Assembly (NCBI GenBank): GCA_017645985.1
Contig: JAGCNK010000117.1
Coordinates: forward strand, 1 to 24,207
Direction: 5' to 3'
Length of the DNA stretch: 24,207 nt
Source: Bacteroidales bacterium
Lineage (GTDB): Bacteria; Bacteroidota; Bacteroidia; Bacteroidales; UBA3824
Position 1 is the stretch's first letter; each line of letters starts with the position of its first letter. The translations under genes were made by a program, and so were the position numbers. This document shows, piece by piece, positions 1 to 6,416 of the stretch. Under the pieces are notes generated by a model. It did no database searches and was not told the origin of the DNA. It saw only the letters and a program-made list of their open reading frames with translations.

Positions 1-714
1 GTGCCTGTGGTGGTAGGAGAGAGCGACCCCCGCACCAATCCTGTATTTTTAGACAAGGCGGAGCAGATGGAAGCTCCCATAATTCTGGCTTCCAACAAGT
101 TGTCGGCGTCGTCGGGACAGATTACTCCAGAAGGTATGCAGCTTTTCAATGTTTTCTGCTGCGGCGAACCAGTCTACCGTGGTATCAAATGCGCACAGCT
201 GGGTGCATATCAGCAGAAAAACATCGTTACCGCCATAGCCGCCATAGAGCAGTTGCGCAAGCAGGGACTGAATATTTCTGACGACAATGTTTTCAGAGGT
301 TTTGAAAACGTGAACAAGAACACGGGATTCTTCGGACGTTGGCAAGTGCTTGACAACAAGCCGCTTGTGGTTTGCGACACTGGACACAATCCCGCTGGTA
401 TCACATACGTGTCGCAGCAGTTGCTGTCGCAGCCCTGCCGTCAGCTTCGTATGGTTATTGGTTTTGTTCAAGACAAGGACATCTCCTCTATATTGAAACT
501 TATGCCCAAAAACGCTCTCTATTACTTCGTTAACGCCGATTCGCACCGAGCTTTGCCCGCCGCCGAATTGCGCGATATGGCTCAGAGATACGAACTTTCG
601 GGCAATGTGTATTCTTCTGTGGCTGAGGGATTTGCCGCTGCTAAGAAAGACGCTGCCGACGATGATTTCATATTTGTTGGCGGAAGCAACTATGTGGTGG
701 CTGAGATTTTATAG
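1..714 (+). CDS. folC: Bifunctional folylpolyglutamate synthase/dihydrofolate synthase, C-terminal part (5' end outside window)
   Basis: FolC adds glutamate to dihydropteroate and to folates in the cytoplasm, making and retaining the folate cofactor. The visible 237 residues match the C-terminal half of the Mur-ligase-like fold: a PVVVGE strand at the start, a linker region with GAYQQKNIVTAIAAIE (about residues 68-83), and a DTGHNPAGI segment (about 126-134) equivalent to the family DxAHNP motif that opens the C-terminal domain. The protein ends normally at a TAG. The reading frame is open at base 1 and FolC is usually about 420-440 residues, so the ATP-binding N-terminal half lies upstream of the window and the GTG at base 1 is not the real start. 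nadC follows in the same direction after 42 nt. Confidence 0.9.
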   Translation: MPVVVGESDPRTNPVFLDKAEQMEAPIILASNKLSASSGQITPEGMQLFNVFCCGEPVYRGIKCAQLGAYQQKNIVTAIAAIEQLRKQGLNISDDNVFRGFENVNKNTGFFGRWQVLDNKPLVVCDTGHNPAGITYVSQQLLSQPCRQLRMVIGFVQDKDISSILKLMPKNALYYFVNADSHRALPAAELRDMAQRYELSGNVYSSVAEGFAAAKKDAADDDFIFVGGSNYVVAEIL

Positions 715-722
715 ATTTTATT

Positions 723-730
723 TATTTTTG
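723..730 (+). promoter_or_regulatory. Probable -7 element of nadC promoter
   Basis: TATTTTTG matches the Bacteroidota -7 consensus TAnnTTTG exactly and is followed by C and then the nadC start 26 nt on. No convincing TTTG -33 box is visible at the usual 19-20 nt spacing, so nadC may also be read from folC. Confidence 0.45.
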
Positions 731-756
731 CACCGAAATTTTAAAAACATTCAACT

Positions 757-1596
757 ATGCACCAACTTGTAGACGACCTTATAAAGATAGCCATTGCCGA
801 GGACCTTGGCGACGGCGACCATACTTCGCTCTCCACCATTCCCGCCGACGAGCAGGGAAAGGCGAAACTCATCATCAAGCAGGACGGTATTCTTGCCGGC
901 ATTGATGTGGCTATGGAGATTTTCAAGATTATCGACAAAGACCTCAAAGTGGAACTGTTTCTTCAAAACGGTGCCGAGGTCAAGAAGGGCGACATCGCCT
1001 TTACCGTTAGCGGAAGGGTGATTTCAATTCTTCAGGCAGAGCGTCTCGTGCTCAATTTTATGCAGCGTTTGAGCGGTGTTGCCACTCAGACACACGTTTA
1101 CGCCGCCAAGATCGCCGACCTTCACACCAAGGTTCTCGACACTCGCAAAACCACTCCCGGTATGCGACTGCTTGAAAAAGAGGCTGTTAAAATAGGCGGA
1201 GGCTGCAACCACCGTATCGGCTTGTTTGATATGATTCTCATCAAAGACAACCACGTGGATTTTGCCGGTGGTATCAAAAACGCTATCGTTGCAGCTCAAA
1301 ACTACTGCAAAGCCAAGGGCAAGAATCTCGACATCGAAATCGAGACCCGCAACTTTGACGAAATCCGTCAGGTGTTGGAAGTAGGCGGTGTGCGCCGTAT
1401 CATGCTCGACAATTTCAACGTGGAGGACACCAAAAAGGCTGTTGAACTTATCGGCGGACGCTTTGAAACAGAATCTTCGGGCGGAATCACTTTGGAAAAC
1501 CTTCGCGACTATGCTCTCACAGGCGTTGACTTTATTTCGGTTGGCGCTCTCACTCACCAGATCAAGAGTCTCGATATGAGTTTGAAGGCTGTTTAA
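757..1596 (+). CDS. nadC: Nicotinate-nucleotide diphosphorylase (carboxylating), quinolinate phosphoribosyltransferase
   Basis: NadC converts quinolinate and PRPP to nicotinate mononucleotide, CO2 and diphosphate, the entry of the de novo NAD pathway into the pyridine nucleotides. The 279-residue length is typical. Family motifs are all in place: MQRLSGVATQT (about 102-112), the DTRKTTPGMR substrate-binding segment (about 128-137), the GGGCNHR and ILIKDNH stretch (about 148-173), IEIETRN, VRRIMLDNF, and the C-terminal ESSGGI and ISVGALTH phosphate-binding strands. The ATG start begins directly with the usual N-terminal helix. It lies 42 nt after folC and is followed by a strong terminator, so it ends its transcription unit. 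The usual partners nadA and nadB are not in the window. Confidence 0.96.
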   Translation: MHQLVDDLIKIAIAEDLGDGDHTSLSTIPADEQGKAKLIIKQDGILAGIDVAMEIFKIIDKDLKVELFLQNGAEVKKGDIAFTVSGRVISILQAERLVLNFMQRLSGVATQTHVYAAKIADLHTKVLDTRKTTPGMRLLEKEAVKIGGGCNHRIGLFDMILIKDNHVDFAGGIKNAIVAAQNYCKAKGKNLDIEIETRNFDEIRQVLEVGGVRRIMLDNFNVEDTKKAVELIGGRFETESSGGITLENLRDYALTGVDFISVGALTHQIKSLDMSLKAV

Positions 1597-1614
1597 ACCA
1601 TATCACACAATATA

Positions 1615-1656
1615 AAAACACGCGGCTGACAGATGTTTTTGTCAGCCGCGTGTTTT
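1615..1656. terminator. Strong bidirectional-type terminator after nadC
   Basis: A perfect 17-bp inverted repeat (arms 1615-1631 and 1640-1656, 8-nt loop) begins 18 nt after the nadC stop. The arms start with AAAA and end with TTTT, so the hairpin has a U tract in either direction. No gene on the minus strand obviously uses it. Confidence 0.92.
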
Positions 1657-1669
1657 ATTATATCTTTAC
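1638..1669 (+). promoter_or_regulatory. Possible orphan promoter downstream of nadC terminator
   Basis: TTTG (1638-1641) is followed after 19 nt by TATCTTTAC (1661-1669), one base from the TAnnTTTG consensus. The -33 box lies across the loop and right arm of the nadC terminator. It would drive the hairpin and mini-ORF at 1700-1859 and not nadC. Support is by pattern only. Confidence 0.4.
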
Positions 1670-1699
1670 AAATCAGTCACCTATATAAAAAAACAAAGA

Positions 1700-1718
1700 G
1701 GAGTAAATCACTTACTCC
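1700..1718 (+). promoter_or_regulatory. Leader hairpin
   Basis: GGAGTAA (1700-1706) and TTACTCC (1712-1718) form a 7-bp stem with a 5-nt loop. There is no T tract immediately after it, so it is not a classical terminator. It sits between the possible promoter at 1638-1669 and the short ORF at 1752, as a structured 5' leader would. Confidence 0.45.
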
Positions 1719-1751
1719 CCTTAGCTAATTATTAACCTAAACCTTTATATT

Positions 1752-1859
1752 ATGAAAAAAACATACTTAAAATTAATCCCTATTCCTTTCTTTTATTTAC
1801 AATGCAAAAATATACTTAATTCTCTAATTTATCAAACTTATTTTGTTAAAAAATGTTAA
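1752..1859 (+). pseudogene. 35-codon ORF: possible gene relic or leader peptide
   Basis: ATG at 1752 opens a 35-codon frame beginning MKKTYLKLIPIPFFYL, which resembles the start of an exported Bacteroidota protein (K-rich start, then a hydrophobic run) but stops at 1857-1859. Upstream are a long A/T-rich untranslated stretch, a hairpin and a possible promoter. The most likely reading is the surviving 5' end of a lost envelope gene; a functional small peptide or chance ORF in A/T-rich DNA is also possible. The remaining DNA to 1914 is A/T-rich and shows nothing else. I do not recognise the product. Confidence 0.3.
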
Positions 1860-1914
1860 GCGAAAATCTTTTCTTTCTTTCATTTTTTAATCTGATATTT
1901 TATACGGAAAAAAG

Positions 1915-1945
1915 TTAGATGGGTTTCGGTTTTTTTGTATTTTTG
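1915..1945 (+). promoter_or_regulatory. panB promoter
   Basis: TTAG (1915-1918), 19 nt, then TATTTTTG (1938-1945), an exact TAnnTTTG box. The panB ATG lies 22 nt downstream, leaving a very short leader. Confidence 0.65.
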
Positions 1946-1967
1946 TGCTAAAAATTTAAAAAAAATT

Positions 1968-2783
1968 ATGTCAGATAATTCCATTGTAAAAAAGGTCACC
2001 ACACAGACCTTGCAGCAGATGAAAAAAGACGGTGAAAAAATCACTATGCTCACCTGCTACGACTATTCCACAGCCAAGATTATTGATCAGGCTGGCATCG
2101 ACACCATTCTTGTGGGCGATTCGCTCGGCAACACTATGCTCGGCTACAGCACCACTCTGCCTGTTACCGTTGACGATATGATTACTTACGGTGCAAGCGT
2201 GGTTCGCGGCGTTAAGCGTGCGTTTGTGGTGGTGGATATGCCTTTCGGCTCTTATCAGGGCGACCCCCGTTTGGCAGTGAAAAACGCTGTTAGAATTATG
2301 AAAGAGACTGGATGTCAGGCTGTTAAAATTGAAGGCGGAAGAGAAATTGAGGAATCTTACAAGAGCATTCTTTCTGCCGGTATTCCTATTGTGGGTCACC
2401 TCGGTCTTACTCCGCAGAGTGTCAACAAGTTTGGCGGCTACGGACTCCGTGCCAAGGGCAGCGAGGAGGCGCAGATTTTGTTAGAAAACGCACAGCGTTT
2501 GCAGGAGTACGGTTGTTTTTGCGTTGTGTTGGAAAAAATTCCCGCACGTCTTGCCACCGAGGTAACGCAGACTCTTTCTATTCCCACCATCGGTATCGGC
2601 GCAGGCAATCAGTGCGATGGTCAAGTGCTTGTATACCAGGATATGATGGGTATTTCGGATATGGCTATGCCTAAGTTTGTGCGCAAATATGGCAATTTGG
2701 GCGAATTTATGTCGAAAGCCGTTATGGAATATGTAAGTGATGTAAAATCAGGCGGTTTTCCTAACGAACAGGAATCATATTAG
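1968..2783 (+). CDS. panB: 3-methyl-2-oxobutanoate hydroxymethyltransferase (ketopantoate hydroxymethyltransferase)
   Basis: PanB transfers a hydroxymethyl group from methylenetetrahydrofolate to 2-oxoisovalerate, the first committed step to pantothenate and CoA. The 271-residue (beta/alpha)8 protein has the expected metal and substrate residues: LVGDSLG (D51), VVVDMPFGSY (D90), VKIEGG (E122), GHLGLTPQ (about 143-150), the LLENA helix, the catalytic VLEKIP (E189) and IGIGAG (about 208-213). I chose the ATG at 1968. An in-frame TTG at 1935 lies inside the promoter -7 region and would add residues not seen in the family. The next gene starts 1 nt after its stop, so panB and the two FKBP genes form an operon. 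Folate supply from folC links it functionally to its upstream neighbourhood. Confidence 0.96.
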   Translation: MSDNSIVKKVTTQTLQQMKKDGEKITMLTCYDYSTAKIIDQAGIDTILVGDSLGNTMLGYSTTLPVTVDDMITYGASVVRGVKRAFVVVDMPFGSYQGDPRLAVKNAVRIMKETGCQAVKIEGGREIEESYKSILSAGIPIVGHLGLTPQSVNKFGGYGLRAKGSEEAQILLENAQRLQEYGCFCVVLEKIPARLATEVTQTLSIPTIGIGAGNQCDGQVLVYQDMMGISDMAMPKFVRKYGNLGEFMSKAVMEYVSDVKSGGFPNEQESY

Positions 2784-2784
2784 T

Positions 2785-3639
2785 ATGAGGCGATTTGGTA
2801 TATATATAGTTTTGATGCTTTGGTTGGCGGCTTGCACCGAGCGTGAGAATGTTTTCAACACTCTCCCTTCGGGCGTGGAGTACTGTTTTGTGGAGGAGAA
2901 TCCCGACAGTGCCGTTGCCAATCCTGGTGACGCCTGGGTGCTGGACGTTCGCTATTACGACGAGGCAGACTCTCTGCTGTTCGACAGCCGCAGCGTAACT
3001 TCCAATTTTACAATGGAATGTCGCCCCGATTCGTTGCCTGGCTGTGTTGAGGAGGCTCTGGCTATGCTCCATAGCGGCGACAGCATTATTATAAAGGTGG
3101 ATGCCGAACGGTTTTTTAATCTGTCGCGCGGTATCGAGATGCCCGAGTTTATCAAGAAGGGCAGCCGTCTCACCTTTTATGCCCGTTGCCACGGCATCGT
3201 TACCCAGTCCACTCTCGAAAAACAGTTCGGCGAGTACATCAGCAAGATGATGGCCAACGAGCAGATGCTTATCAGCAACTATGTGGAACGTGAGCAGATA
3301 GCCGCAGTGCCTTCGCCCACAGGTTTGTACAAAGTGATTTTGCAACCTGGCAAAGGCAAGGAGACCGCATCAGGCAAGACCGTGACGGTGCATTATGTGG
3401 GTATGTTTGTAGAGGGCACCGAGTTTGACAACAGCTATAAGCGAAACCGTCCACTCACATTTCAGCTCGGCAAGGAGTATGTGATTCCGGGTTGGGAGGA
3501 AGGCATCGCCACTATGAAGAAGGGCGAGAAGGCTCGCCTTGTGGTGCCGTCAAACCTGGCTTACGGACCTGAGGGAACTAAGGGCATTCCGCCGTTCTCT
3601 ACTCTTATTTTTGATATTGAATTAGTTGATTTTAAATAA
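2785..3639 (+). CDS. Lipoprotein with degenerate and intact FKBP-type prolyl isomerase domains
   Basis: This is an envelope lipoprotein that probably helps fold exported proteins by cis-trans isomerisation of prolyl bonds. A signal peptide ends in a lipobox LAAC with Cys17. Residues about 28-140 look like a worn FKBP fold (GDAWVLDVRYYD, then LHSGDSIIIKVDAERFF and GSRLTFYARC) without the active-site aromatic set. Residues about 180-284 are a full FKBP domain with the active-site residues expected from FKBP12: HYVG (Y204), EFDNS (F214, D215), VIPGW (W237), AYG (Y260) and the TLIFDIEL end strand. It starts 1 nt after panB and is followed 3 nt later by a second FKBP-like lipoprotein. The closest known context is the GldI-type and Mip-type lipoprotein FKBPs of Bacteroidota, but I cannot assign it to gliding. 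Confidence 0.88.
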   Translation: MRRFGIYIVLMLWLAACTERENVFNTLPSGVEYCFVEENPDSAVANPGDAWVLDVRYYDEADSLLFDSRSVTSNFTMECRPDSLPGCVEEALAMLHSGDSIIIKVDAERFFNLSRGIEMPEFIKKGSRLTFYARCHGIVTQSTLEKQFGEYISKMMANEQMLISNYVEREQIAAVPSPTGLYKVILQPGKGKETASGKTVTVHYVGMFVEGTEFDNSYKRNRPLTFQLGKEYVIPGWEEGIATMKKGEKARLVVPSNLAYGPEGTKGIPPFSTLIFDIELVDFK

Positions 3640-3642
3640 GTT

Positions 3643-4098
3643 ATGAAATATTTTAAGTTTTTATCGTTTGCAATTTTGGCGGTATCGTTTGCCTTGTTTT
3701 CTTGCAGCAAAAAAGACAACTACGAAAGCAGCGAGGAGACCCAGTTGACCAATTTTAGAAAGTCGATTGAGAAAGACACTGCCTTTGTGTACGACGCCGA
3801 CGGTATCATTCTTGAAATTACCGAGATGGGCGACGAGGAGTATCAGCCCGATGATGTTGTGTATCTGATATATACGGGTGTGGCTATGCAGAAAAACGTG
3901 GTGTTTGCCAAAGACGAGACTTTGAGCTTTGTATACGGCGACAACAATTTGATCAAAGGTTGGAAGTCCGCCCTGCCATATATCAAGAAAAACTCCAAGG
4001 GCACATTGGTTATCTCTTTCAGCCAGGGCTACGGCAAGGAACGCGTGGGAGTTATTGACCCTTATTCCACGCTCAAATTCACTTTTGAGGCTTTGTAG
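3643..4098 (+). CDS. Small FKBP-like lipoprotein, probably without isomerase activity
   Basis: A 151-residue envelope lipoprotein with a signal peptide and lipobox LFSC (Cys21). Residues about 65-151 follow the FKBP strand order: DVVYLIYTGV, a short variable loop, LIKGWKSALPYIKKNSKG (with the conserved Trp at about 107) and a final STLKFTFEAL strand. The FD pair and other aromatic pocket residues that mark active FKBPs are missing or replaced (KNVVFAKDE), so it is more likely a binding partner or chaperone than an enzyme. It follows the larger FKBP lipoprotein by 3 nt and meets the bioB-like gene tail to tail with no spacer. Confidence 0.8.
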   Translation: MKYFKFLSFAILAVSFALFSCSKKDNYESSEETQLTNFRKSIEKDTAFVYDADGIILEITEMGDEEYQPDDVVYLIYTGVAMQKNVVFAKDETLSFVYGDNNLIKGWKSALPYIKKNSKGTLVISFSQGYGKERVGVIDPYSTLKFTFEAL

Positions 4099-5082
4099 TT
4101 ATATTATAAATCCCTCTTTTTCAAGGCGGTTGGCGCTCTCGTCGATCGAGATTCCCTTTCCTGTCTGTATAGTGCCGTCTACCGACCAGCTGTTGATGCC
4201 GGCTCGGAGCGCCTCGCTCTCGATAATCTTTATCAGCGACCGTCCTCCGCCGAGCCTGATGTCGGCACGTGGATTGATAAATCTGAAAACCGCTATTGTG
4301 GTGAGTATCTCCTCGCTGTCGAGCGGTTTGGGCGGTGTGATGCCCACGCCGTCCTGGGGACTGAGAATATGTATCGGAATTGACTTTACGCCTAATTCCC
4401 TTATCTTGATAGCCACTTGAATGCGGTCTTTCATCGATTCGCCCATACCAATTATTAGTCCGCAGCATACGTTGAACCCTATCTTGCGTGCGTTTTCGAT
4501 GGTCTCAAGCTTCTTTTTGTAACTGCATGATGTGCAGAGTTTTTGATATAGCTCGGGCGAGGTCTGCAGGTTGCACTGAAACGTTGTGATGTTGCTCTCT
4601 TCTTTGAGCCTTTTCAGCTGCTCGATGGTGAGGTGGCCTAGTGTGGCACAGATTTTCAAACCGCTCTTGTCGGCTATTTTTTTGCTGAGTTCTATTATCT
4701 GAGTCAGTTTGTGGTCGGTGATGTCGTTGCTTGTGGAAATGAGCGACACCCTTCTCACTTTTTTGGAGGCGAACTTGATGGCATAGTCCACCGCTGTCTG
4801 TTCGTCGATGATGTTGTACTCTTTGATAGGCACGTTGGATTTTTGGCTGAAGGCGCACCATTCGCAGTTGTGGTGGCATTTGGCAGACTCCACTCTGATG
4901 GCTGAGCACATTTCAAAAACCCTTCCCTTCATTTTGGCGCGTATCTGGTTGGCACTGTAGTACAGCGCCTCTATGTTGCGTGTCTGCGACAGTGCCAGGG
5001 CCTCCTCCTCGTTGATTTGGTAGCCTTCGAATATCTTGTCTTTCAGCTCTTTGATCTGCGCAAAATCCATAGTGTCGGTCAT
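4099..5082 (-). CDS. bioB: Biotin synthase family radical SAM enzyme, divergent type lacking one classical cluster ligand
   Basis: Biotin synthase inserts sulfur into dethiobiotin using S-adenosylmethionine radical chemistry. The 327-residue protein has the radical SAM motif CxxxCxxC (C69, C73, C76) and the BioB landmarks KICATLGHL (C145), NLQTSPELY, NVCCGLIIGMGES (C206) and the DIRLGGGR strand with R276. Compared with E. coli BioB, the equivalents of C128, C188 and R260 are present, but C97 is replaced by S113. Additional cysteines stand at C170 and in a C183-x-x-C186 pair. This resembles the anaerobe-type biotin synthases, for which a different auxiliary iron-sulfur cluster has been reported, more than the aerobic type. 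No other bio genes are in the window. It starts 3 nt after the Nudix gene, so the two are co-transcribed. A radical SAM paralogue with another substrate is not excluded. Confidence 0.78.
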   Translation of the reverse strand: MTDTMDFAQIKELKDKIFEGYQINEEEALALSQTRNIEALYYSANQIRAKMKGRVFEMCSAIRVESAKCHHNCEWCAFSQKSNVPIKEYNIIDEQTAVDYAIKFASKKVRRVSLISTSNDITDHKLTQIIELSKKIADKSGLKICATLGHLTIEQLKRLKEESNITTFQCNLQTSPELYQKLCTSCSYKKKLETIENARKIGFNVCCGLIIGMGESMKDRIQVAIKIRELGVKSIPIHILSPQDGVGITPPKPLDSEEILTTIAVFRFINPRADIRLGGGRSLIKIIESEALRAGINSWSVDGTIQTGKGISIDESANRLEKEGFII

Positions 5083-5085
5083 TAG

Positions 5086-5613
5086 TTACAACAAATCTTT
5101 AATTTTCGTAAACTCAGATTCAAAATTGGGTGTAAATATCTCTTTGCCAATGTTTTGCTCTATCTCCTGTTTCGACCAGAAACGTCCGTCGTCTATTTCG
5201 TCTACCGAAATTATCTTTGGATTTTCGTAGTGGCATTTGTACACGTTGATTACCTCGGTTTCTATTTTGCCTTCCCAAAGATAGCGTGTAAGTTTCTCAA
5301 ATTCACCGTTTTCCACGCCGGCTTCTTCCCACGCCTCACGCATGAGAGCCTCGTTTTCGGGTTCGCCGTACACAATGTGTCCGCCCACTGCGGTGTCCCA
5401 TTTTCCGGGCTGGATCTTCTTGTTTTTGGAGCGTTTCTGAAGGTAGATTTCGCCTTTTGAATTGTATATATGTACGTGAACCACAGGGTGTATGAGCGAC
5501 TTGTCTAAATGGCACTGGCTGCGGAGGGCTTTGCCTATGATGTTGCCTTCGCGGTCGGTGAGGGGAAGCATCTCTTCCTGGTCGGCTGATATGTGAATCT
5601 GAATGTCTGGCAT
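5086..5613 (-). CDS. Nudix hydrolase
   Basis: A 175-residue Nudix-fold protein that should hydrolyse a nucleoside diphosphate linked to another group. The Nudix box is perfect: G78-x5-E84-x7-R92-E93-x-x-E96-E97-x-G99-V100, which binds the metal-pyrophosphate. The N-terminal LTDREGNIIGKALRSQCH and the IHPVVHVHIYNSKGEIYLQKRS stretch resemble the group containing E. coli YfcD and isopentenyl diphosphate isomerase-like Nudix proteins, but the substrate cannot be deduced. It is the first gene of a two-gene minus-strand unit with the bioB-like gene and has its own -7 element upstream. Whether it serves biotin metabolism is unknown. Confidence 0.88.
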   Translation of the reverse strand: MPDIQIHISADQEEMLPLTDREGNIIGKALRSQCHLDKSLIHPVVHVHIYNSKGEIYLQKRSKNKKIQPGKWDTAVGGHIVYGEPENEALMREAWEEAGVENGEFEKLTRYLWEGKIETEVINVYKCHYENPKIISVDEIDDGRFWSKQEIEQNIGKEIFTPNFESEFTKIKDLL

Positions 5614-5626
5614 TTTTTAAATTTTT

Positions 5627-5635
5627 GCAAATGTA
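5627..5635 (-). promoter_or_regulatory. -7 element of the Nudix-bioB promoter
   Basis: Read on the minus strand, TACATTTGC matches TAnnTTTGC, 13 nt before the Nudix ATG. No clear TTTG -33 box is visible at the normal distance. Confidence 0.5.
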
Positions 5636-5772
5636 TCAAAAATATGATTAAAAAACATTTTCTATGTTTGGAAATTCACGTTTTTTGCATAATATTGTGG
5701 CCGGCTGCACATTATATATATAAGGTGTGCGTTATTTTTTCACAGTCACTAACTTGTTAATACGATAAACTT

Positions 5773-6345
5773 ATGAAGAGATTGTTTATGTTGTTGGTTT
5801 TCAGTTTTTTGTGCGGAATAATCTATGCGCAGGACGCTGAAGCCATTTATAAAGAGGGCAAGACTCTCTACGACGCTAAAAAGTACAAGGAGGCTTTAGC
5901 CAAGTTTCAAACCTCTGCTAACCAGGGTTATAAAAAAGCCCAGTATTATCTGGGACGGTGCTACGACAAGGGTCACGGCATAGCTGAGAACGACCAGCAG
6001 GCGTTTTTCTGGTACGAGAAGGCGGCTGCGCAGAACCATCCCAAAGCGCAGTACGAAGTGGGCAAATGCTACAAGAAAGGGGAGGGGGTGGAAAAAGATC
6101 CCGCCAAGGCATTCATCTATTTTGAAAAATCTGCCACCCAGGGCAATGCCGACGCTCAGTTTGAACTAGGCAAATGCTATATGAAGGGAAAAGGCACGAC
6201 AGAGAACCTCGACAAAGCCAAAGAGCTTTTTAATCAGTCGGTTAACAATCCCAAAGGAGGCGACAAAATACTTAAAAAACTGAAGAAAGAAGCCGCCGAG
6301 GGCGACGAGAGCTCAAGGAAAATCTTGAAAATGTTAAAAAACTGA
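5773..6345 (+). CDS. Exported Sel1-like repeat protein
   Basis: A 190-residue exported protein with a signal peptide (residues 1 to about 19, IIYA followed by Q20). Three Sel1-like repeats follow, each with the A-x-x-x-LG-x-C-Y-x-x-G-x-G signature: about 54-90 (YLGRCYDKGHGI), 91-126 (EVGKCYKKGEGV) and 127-157 (ELGKCYMKGKGT). An imperfect TPR-like helix pair (residues 23-50) precedes them. Such alpha-helical solenoids act as protein-binding scaffolds in the envelope. The C-terminus is Lys-rich. The spacing to purB is 71 nt with a separate purB promoter, so it is probably its own unit. The binding partner is unknown. Confidence 0.85.
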   Translation: MKRLFMLLVFSFLCGIIYAQDAEAIYKEGKTLYDAKKYKEALAKFQTSANQGYKKAQYYLGRCYDKGHGIAENDQQAFFWYEKAAAQNHPKAQYEVGKCYKKGEGVEKDPAKAFIYFEKSATQGNADAQFELGKCYMKGKGTTENLDKAKELFNQSVNNPKGGDKILKKLKKEAAEGDESSRKILKMLKN

Positions 6346-6365
6346 AAATTTTTTTTGCAAAAGCA

Positions 6366-6397
6366 TTAGTTTTATTTCTAATATTTTTTACCTTTGC
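6366..6397 (+). promoter_or_regulatory. purB promoter
   Basis: TTAG (6366-6369), 19 nt, TACCTTTGC (6389-6397), a full TAnnTTTGC match 19 nt before the purB ATG. It has the same TTAG/19 nt layout as the panB promoter. Confidence 0.65.
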
Positions 6398-6416
6398 CAT
6401 ATAAATTGATTACGAA

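Noticed and set aside
1024..1557. 177-codon open frame on the minus strand within nadC
   Set aside because: It is an antisense shadow of nadC without promoter or family match.
1935..1967. In-frame TTG start that would lengthen PanB by 11 residues
   Set aside because: It overlaps the exact TAnnTTTG promoter box, and the extension is not seen in the PanB family.
5707..5730. Imperfect dyad GCACA...TGTGC upstream of the Sel1-repeat gene
   Set aside because: Only five firm pairs over an A/T core; common by chance, and no promoter could be placed relative to it.
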